Shown piece by piece: positions 43,413-45,698 of a stretch of DNA of 45,698 bases. A model generated the notes under the pieces. It was not told the origin of the DNA. It made no database searches and worked only from the letters and a program-made list of their open reading frames with translations. Origin of the DNA: Sphingorhabdus sp. (lineage in GTDB: Bacteria > Pseudomonadota > Alphaproteobacteria > Sphingomonadales > Sphingomonadaceae); contig NZ_JAAVVZ010000020.1 in the NCBI RefSeq assembly GCF_023910635.1, positions 1-45,698 on the forward strand, in the 5' to 3' direction. Position 1 is the stretch's first letter; each line of letters opens with the position of its first letter. Position numbers and translations under genes: made by a program.

Positions 43413-44306
43413 ATGACATATTCACTATTTAGCAACGCTGACACAATTGACGCACCGCGCCTTGAGCGAGATAACAAAGGTCCAAAGCTACCAATTTGGT
43501 TTGATAAGCCCGAACCGCGAAGCTTTCAGCCAAAGATGAAACTGCGCACGGTTTGGATATCGGACGTGCATCTTGGCACTGCGGGTTGTCAGGCCGGACT
43601 GCTCAGCGATTTTCTGCATTCGGTTGAGTGCGAAACGCTATACTTGGTCGGTGACATTGTTGACGGTTGGAGATTGCGTAAGGGCTGGTACTGGCCGGAC
43701 CAACATAATGAGGTCATTCGCCGTATATTGAAAATGGCGCATCGGGGCACCCGCGTCATTTACATTCCCGGCAACCATGACGAAATGTTCCGTGACTATG
43801 CGGGCCTCAGCTTTGGCGGCGTCGAAGTGCAGTTGGAGGCGATCCACACAACGGCTGACGGGCGCAATTTGCTTGTCACACATGGCGACGCTTTTGACGG
43901 CATTGTGCTATATGCGCGCTGGCTCGCCTTTTTGGGTGATCAGGCTTACACATTGCTGTTGAAGGCCAATATCATCCTCAATGCCGTCCGGCGCAGGTTC
44001 AACCTGCCATATTGGTCGCTTTCATCTTATTTGAAAAAACGTGTAAAAAACGCTGTCCAATTTATCGGTCAATATGAAGAGGTCGTGGCGCGTGAGGCAT
44101 CGCAGCGCGGCGTCGAAGGCGTGGTCTGCGGTCATATCCACTGCGCCGAAATTCGCCAATTTGGGTCGATAACCTATTATAATGATGGTGATTGGGTTGA
44201 AAGCTGCACCGCGTTGGCAGAATCCAAGGATGGCACAATATCCATCATCGACTGGGCAGCGCATGTGCGCAATCGCGCCGCGACCCAAGCGGTCGTCGAA
44301 GCATGA
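43413..44306 (+). CDS. LpxH-like metallophosphoesterase (UDP-2,3-diacylglucosamine diphosphatase family)
   Basis: 297 residues of calcineurin-like fold. All five metal motifs are present: DVHLG, GDIVDGWR, GNHDE, THGDAFD and GHIHCAEIR. LpxH cleaves UDP-2,3-diacylglucosamine to lipid X in lipid A synthesis; this family is long (extra N-terminal 40 residues and an insertion RRFNLPYWSLSSYLKKRVKNA) and differs from classical LpxH. Many alphaproteobacteria use LpxI instead, and sphingomonads usually lack lipopolysaccharide, so another phosphorylated lipid precursor is a fair alternative. The 4-base overlap with a glycosyltransferase suggests joint glycolipid synthesis. Confidence 0.82.
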   Translation: MTYSLFSNADTIDAPRLERDNKGPKLPIWFDKPEPRSFQPKMKLRTVWISDVHLGTAGCQAGLLSDFLHSVECETLYLVGDIVDGWRLRKGWYWPDQHNEVIRRILKMAHRGTRVIYIPGNHDEMFRDYAGLSFGGVEVQLEAIHTTADGRNLLVTHGDAFDGIVLYARWLAFLGDQAYTLLLKANIILNAVRRRFNLPYWSLSSYLKKRVKNAVQFIGQYEEVVAREASQRGVEGVVCGHIHCAEIRQFGSITYYNDGDWVESCTALAESKDGTISIIDWAAHVRNRAATQAVVEA

Positions 44307-45361
44307 GGCTGGCCATCGCGACCGATGCCTGGGCACCGCAAGTCAACGGCGTAGTCCGCACTTTAACCGAAACGATAACCCACCTAAAAGCACGCGGACA
44401 CACTGTTGAGGTTGTTGCACCTGACAAGTTCACGACCATTCCCTGCCCTGGCTATCCGGAAATCCGACTGGCGCTTGCGCCGCGCTTTGGTGTGCGTAAG
44501 GCGCTAGGGTCGTTCAGGCCCGACATCGTCCATATCTCAACCGAAGGCCCCATTGGCTGGAGCGCGCGCGCATGGTGCATCAAACACAAAGTCCCCTTCA
44601 CCACCGCTTTTCATACCCGGTTTCCCGAATATGTTGCCGCACGCACGCGGCTGTCACCGGACTTCATCTGGCCCATTATGCGCACATTCCACAGGGGTTC
44701 GCACGCGGTCCTGACGGCGACACAAAGCCTGCGGAACGAACTGGAAAGCCGCGGCATTCAACCAACACAGCTTTGGTCGCGTGGAATTGATCATGCCGTG
44801 TTCCATCCAGACCAGCCCACCCATCCAAGCTTAAAACATCTTCCCAAGCCGATAATGTTGTCTGTCGGACGCGTAGCTGTAGAAAAGAATTTGGAGGCAT
44901 TTATTGACGCCGATGTCCCCGGAACGAAGGTCATCGTTGGCGACGGCCCTGCCCGCGCGCATCTTCAGGTGCAATATCCCGACGCCGTCTTTCTTGGGAC
45001 GCGCCAGGGTGCCGAGCTTGCCAGTATTTACGCCTCTGCCGATGTTTTCGTATTTCCAAGCAAGACCGATACTTTTGGACTTGTCATGCTTGAGGCGCTT
45101 GCAACTGGCGTTCCGGTGGCCGCCTATCCCGTTCAGGGGCCACTGGACATTATCGGTACCGAGGGTCGCGGGCCGCATAGCAGGCTAGACCGCGCGATTG
45201 GCTGCCTTAAGCCCGATCTGACGGAGGCAATCAACGGGGCACTGGCGCTTGGTCGTGCCGATGCTGCAAATTATGGAGCCCAATTTTGCTGGGACAAATG
45301 CACGAGCCAATTTGTGAACGGCATTACAAAAGCAGGTCATTCGGGCGCGCTAGCCGCGTAA
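44303..45361 (+). CDS. GT4-family glycosyltransferase (glycolipid-type)
   Basis: 352 residues with a GT-B fold. The N-terminal domain opens with IATDAWAPQVNGVVRTLTET and has the acceptor region HISTEGPIGWSARAWC and FTTAFHTRFPEYVA. The C-terminal donor domain has SVGRVAVEKNLEAFI, VGDGPAR and the EX7E-type segment SKTDTFGLVMLEALATGVPVAAYPVQGP. It resembles SqdX/MgtA-type enzymes that glycosylate membrane lipids, but the donor cannot be read from sequence. It overlaps the LpxH-like gene by 4 bases and has no downstream partner within the window. Confidence 0.88.
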   Translation: MRLAIATDAWAPQVNGVVRTLTETITHLKARGHTVEVVAPDKFTTIPCPGYPEIRLALAPRFGVRKALGSFRPDIVHISTEGPIGWSARAWCIKHKVPFTTAFHTRFPEYVAARTRLSPDFIWPIMRTFHRGSHAVLTATQSLRNELESRGIQPTQLWSRGIDHAVFHPDQPTHPSLKHLPKPIMLSVGRVAVEKNLEAFIDADVPGTKVIVGDGPARAHLQVQYPDAVFLGTRQGAELASIYASADVFVFPSKTDTFGLVMLEALATGVPVAAYPVQGPLDIIGTEGRGPHSRLDRAIGCLKPDLTEAINGALALGRADAANYGAQFCWDKCTSQFVNGITKAGHSGALAA

Positions 45362-45537
45362 GCAAATGGCGATCAATGCCGTGCGGTTCGGTGGTGACTT
45401 CGGGCCAAGGCTTTGGGATTCGCCCCATCAGTCAAGTTGGACACACCGAACTAACAAAGGGAGGATTCGCAGGCAGTGTGTCCGAATAGCTAACAGCGAA
45501 AAGCCATCATTGTTCCCGCATTAGGCCGCGCTGCTGC
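45362..45537. other. Intergenic stretch after the glycosyltransferase
   Basis: No convincing gene. An inverted repeat, GGACACAC (45439-45446) and GTGTGTCC (45476-45483), brackets 29 bases and could be a weak terminator or small regulatory hairpin; no T-run follows. Confidence 0.4.
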
Positions 45538-45541
45538 TTAG

Positions 45542-45625
45542 GGTCAGGACCACTTAAATCCACCTTCGCGGTTTGAGGCCATTTTGTTCAGTGCAAGGCC
45601 GCAGAGCGCAGGCTTAGTGGTTCTA
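45542..45625. mobile_element. MITE-like palindromic repeat, copy 3 (5' part only)
   Basis: After TTAG (45538-45541) come 19 bases GGTCAGGACCACTTAAATC identical to the right arm of copy 2, then the core start CACCTTCGCGGTTTGAGGCC and onward to GGCTTAGTGGTTCTA at 45625, in the same orientation as copy 1. After that the sequence is unrelated. It is either truncated by another event or a short/variant member; the right end is not in the window. Confidence 0.75.
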
Positions 45626-45628
45626 GCA

Positions 45629-45698
45629 CTACTTTGGCACTTTCTCATTATTGATGAATTTTCGGCAATGCGGGCATAGTGTTGGCGGCGGTTGGGCG
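45629..45698 (-). CDS. Possible C-terminal end of a gene running off the window
   Basis: A minus-strand frame open to the window edge ends with 22-23 residues including PTLCPHCRKFINNEKVPK and a TAG at 45631-45629. The CPHC pair looks like a zinc knuckle. It begins 4 bases from the break point of repeat copy 3. Too short to assign; could be chance. Confidence 0.25.
   Translation of the reverse strand, partial: AQPPPTLCPHCRKFINNEKVPK

Noticed and set aside
45286-45489. 67-codon plus-strand frame overlapping the glycosyltransferase end
   Set aside because: Mostly overlaps the glycosyltransferase in another frame and has no protein-like features.
1-45698. CRISPR array, prophage or defence island
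   Set aside because: No evenly spaced short repeats, phage genes, integrase or toxin-antitoxin-like pairs were seen; the RatA-like name reflects the family, not a toxin system.

Overview
The window looks like chromosomal DNA of an alphaproteobacterium of the order Sphingomonadales (Sphingorhabdus/Sphingopyxis-like). The evidence is the fused ispDF gene, the dusB-ntrB-ntrC / ntrY-ntrX / hfq-hflX order, a double-length Hfq, a compact type II secretion operon, and a TonB-dependent receptor paired with a poly-proline surface lipoprotein. No phage, integrase, transposase gene or CRISPR array is visible. The assignment rests on gene content and order recognised by eye, not on a search.

Layout. 1-90 holds tRNA-Ser(UGA) on the minus strand. 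253-6896 (+) holds a lytic transglycosylase, then the tightly packed tmk-holB-metG-tatD-retropepsin run, then mazG. 6906-16397 (-) is the nitrogen/RNA regulation block, transcribed dusB-ntrB-ntrC, [repeat element], ntrY-ntrX, hfq-hflX. 16480-18137 (+) holds ispDF-cinA. 18101-19501 (-) holds lipA-ratA. 19583-22101 (+) is a bicarbonate module: an SbtA-like transporter, an SbtB-like PII protein, a beta-carbonic anhydrase and a PNPOx-like flavoprotein. 22170-23849 (-) is ettA. 23963-25599 (+) is an exported M28 peptidase overlapping a small lipoprotein gene. 25609-37356 (-) is a complete type II secretion operon, gspC-D-E-F-G-H-I-J-K-L-M-N plus prepilin peptidase, almost every junction overlapping. 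37533-41878 (-) is a TonB-dependent receptor and a large surface lipoprotein. 42435-42815 (-) is a small exported TPR protein. 43413-45361 (+) is an LpxH-like metallophosphatase with a GT4 glycosyltransferase, preceded by a possible decayed gene.

The least expected feature is a small non-coding repeat family present three times (12606-12867, 42175-42434 and a 5' part at 45542-45625). The two complete copies share a core of about 224 bp that is almost identical after reverse-complementing one. Each is bounded by perfect or near-perfect inverted repeats and by 4-bp direct repeats of the form YTAR (CTAA or CTAG), as expected of a MITE. The outer 19 bp of both arms in copy 1 are replaced by an unrelated sequence, yet still pair with each other. 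Both full copies touch the stop codon of the gene next to them (ntrC, and the TPR gene). Copy 1 splits ntrBC from ntrYX, and copy 2 lies between the TPR gene and its apparent terminator.

Other points of interest are the tandem Hfq whose second Sm domain has lost the basic rim, the SbtA/SbtB/carbonic anhydrase cluster in an apparent heterotroph, an NtrX without the GAFTGA loop, and the secretion operon lying next to a receptor-lipoprotein pair that may include its substrate.
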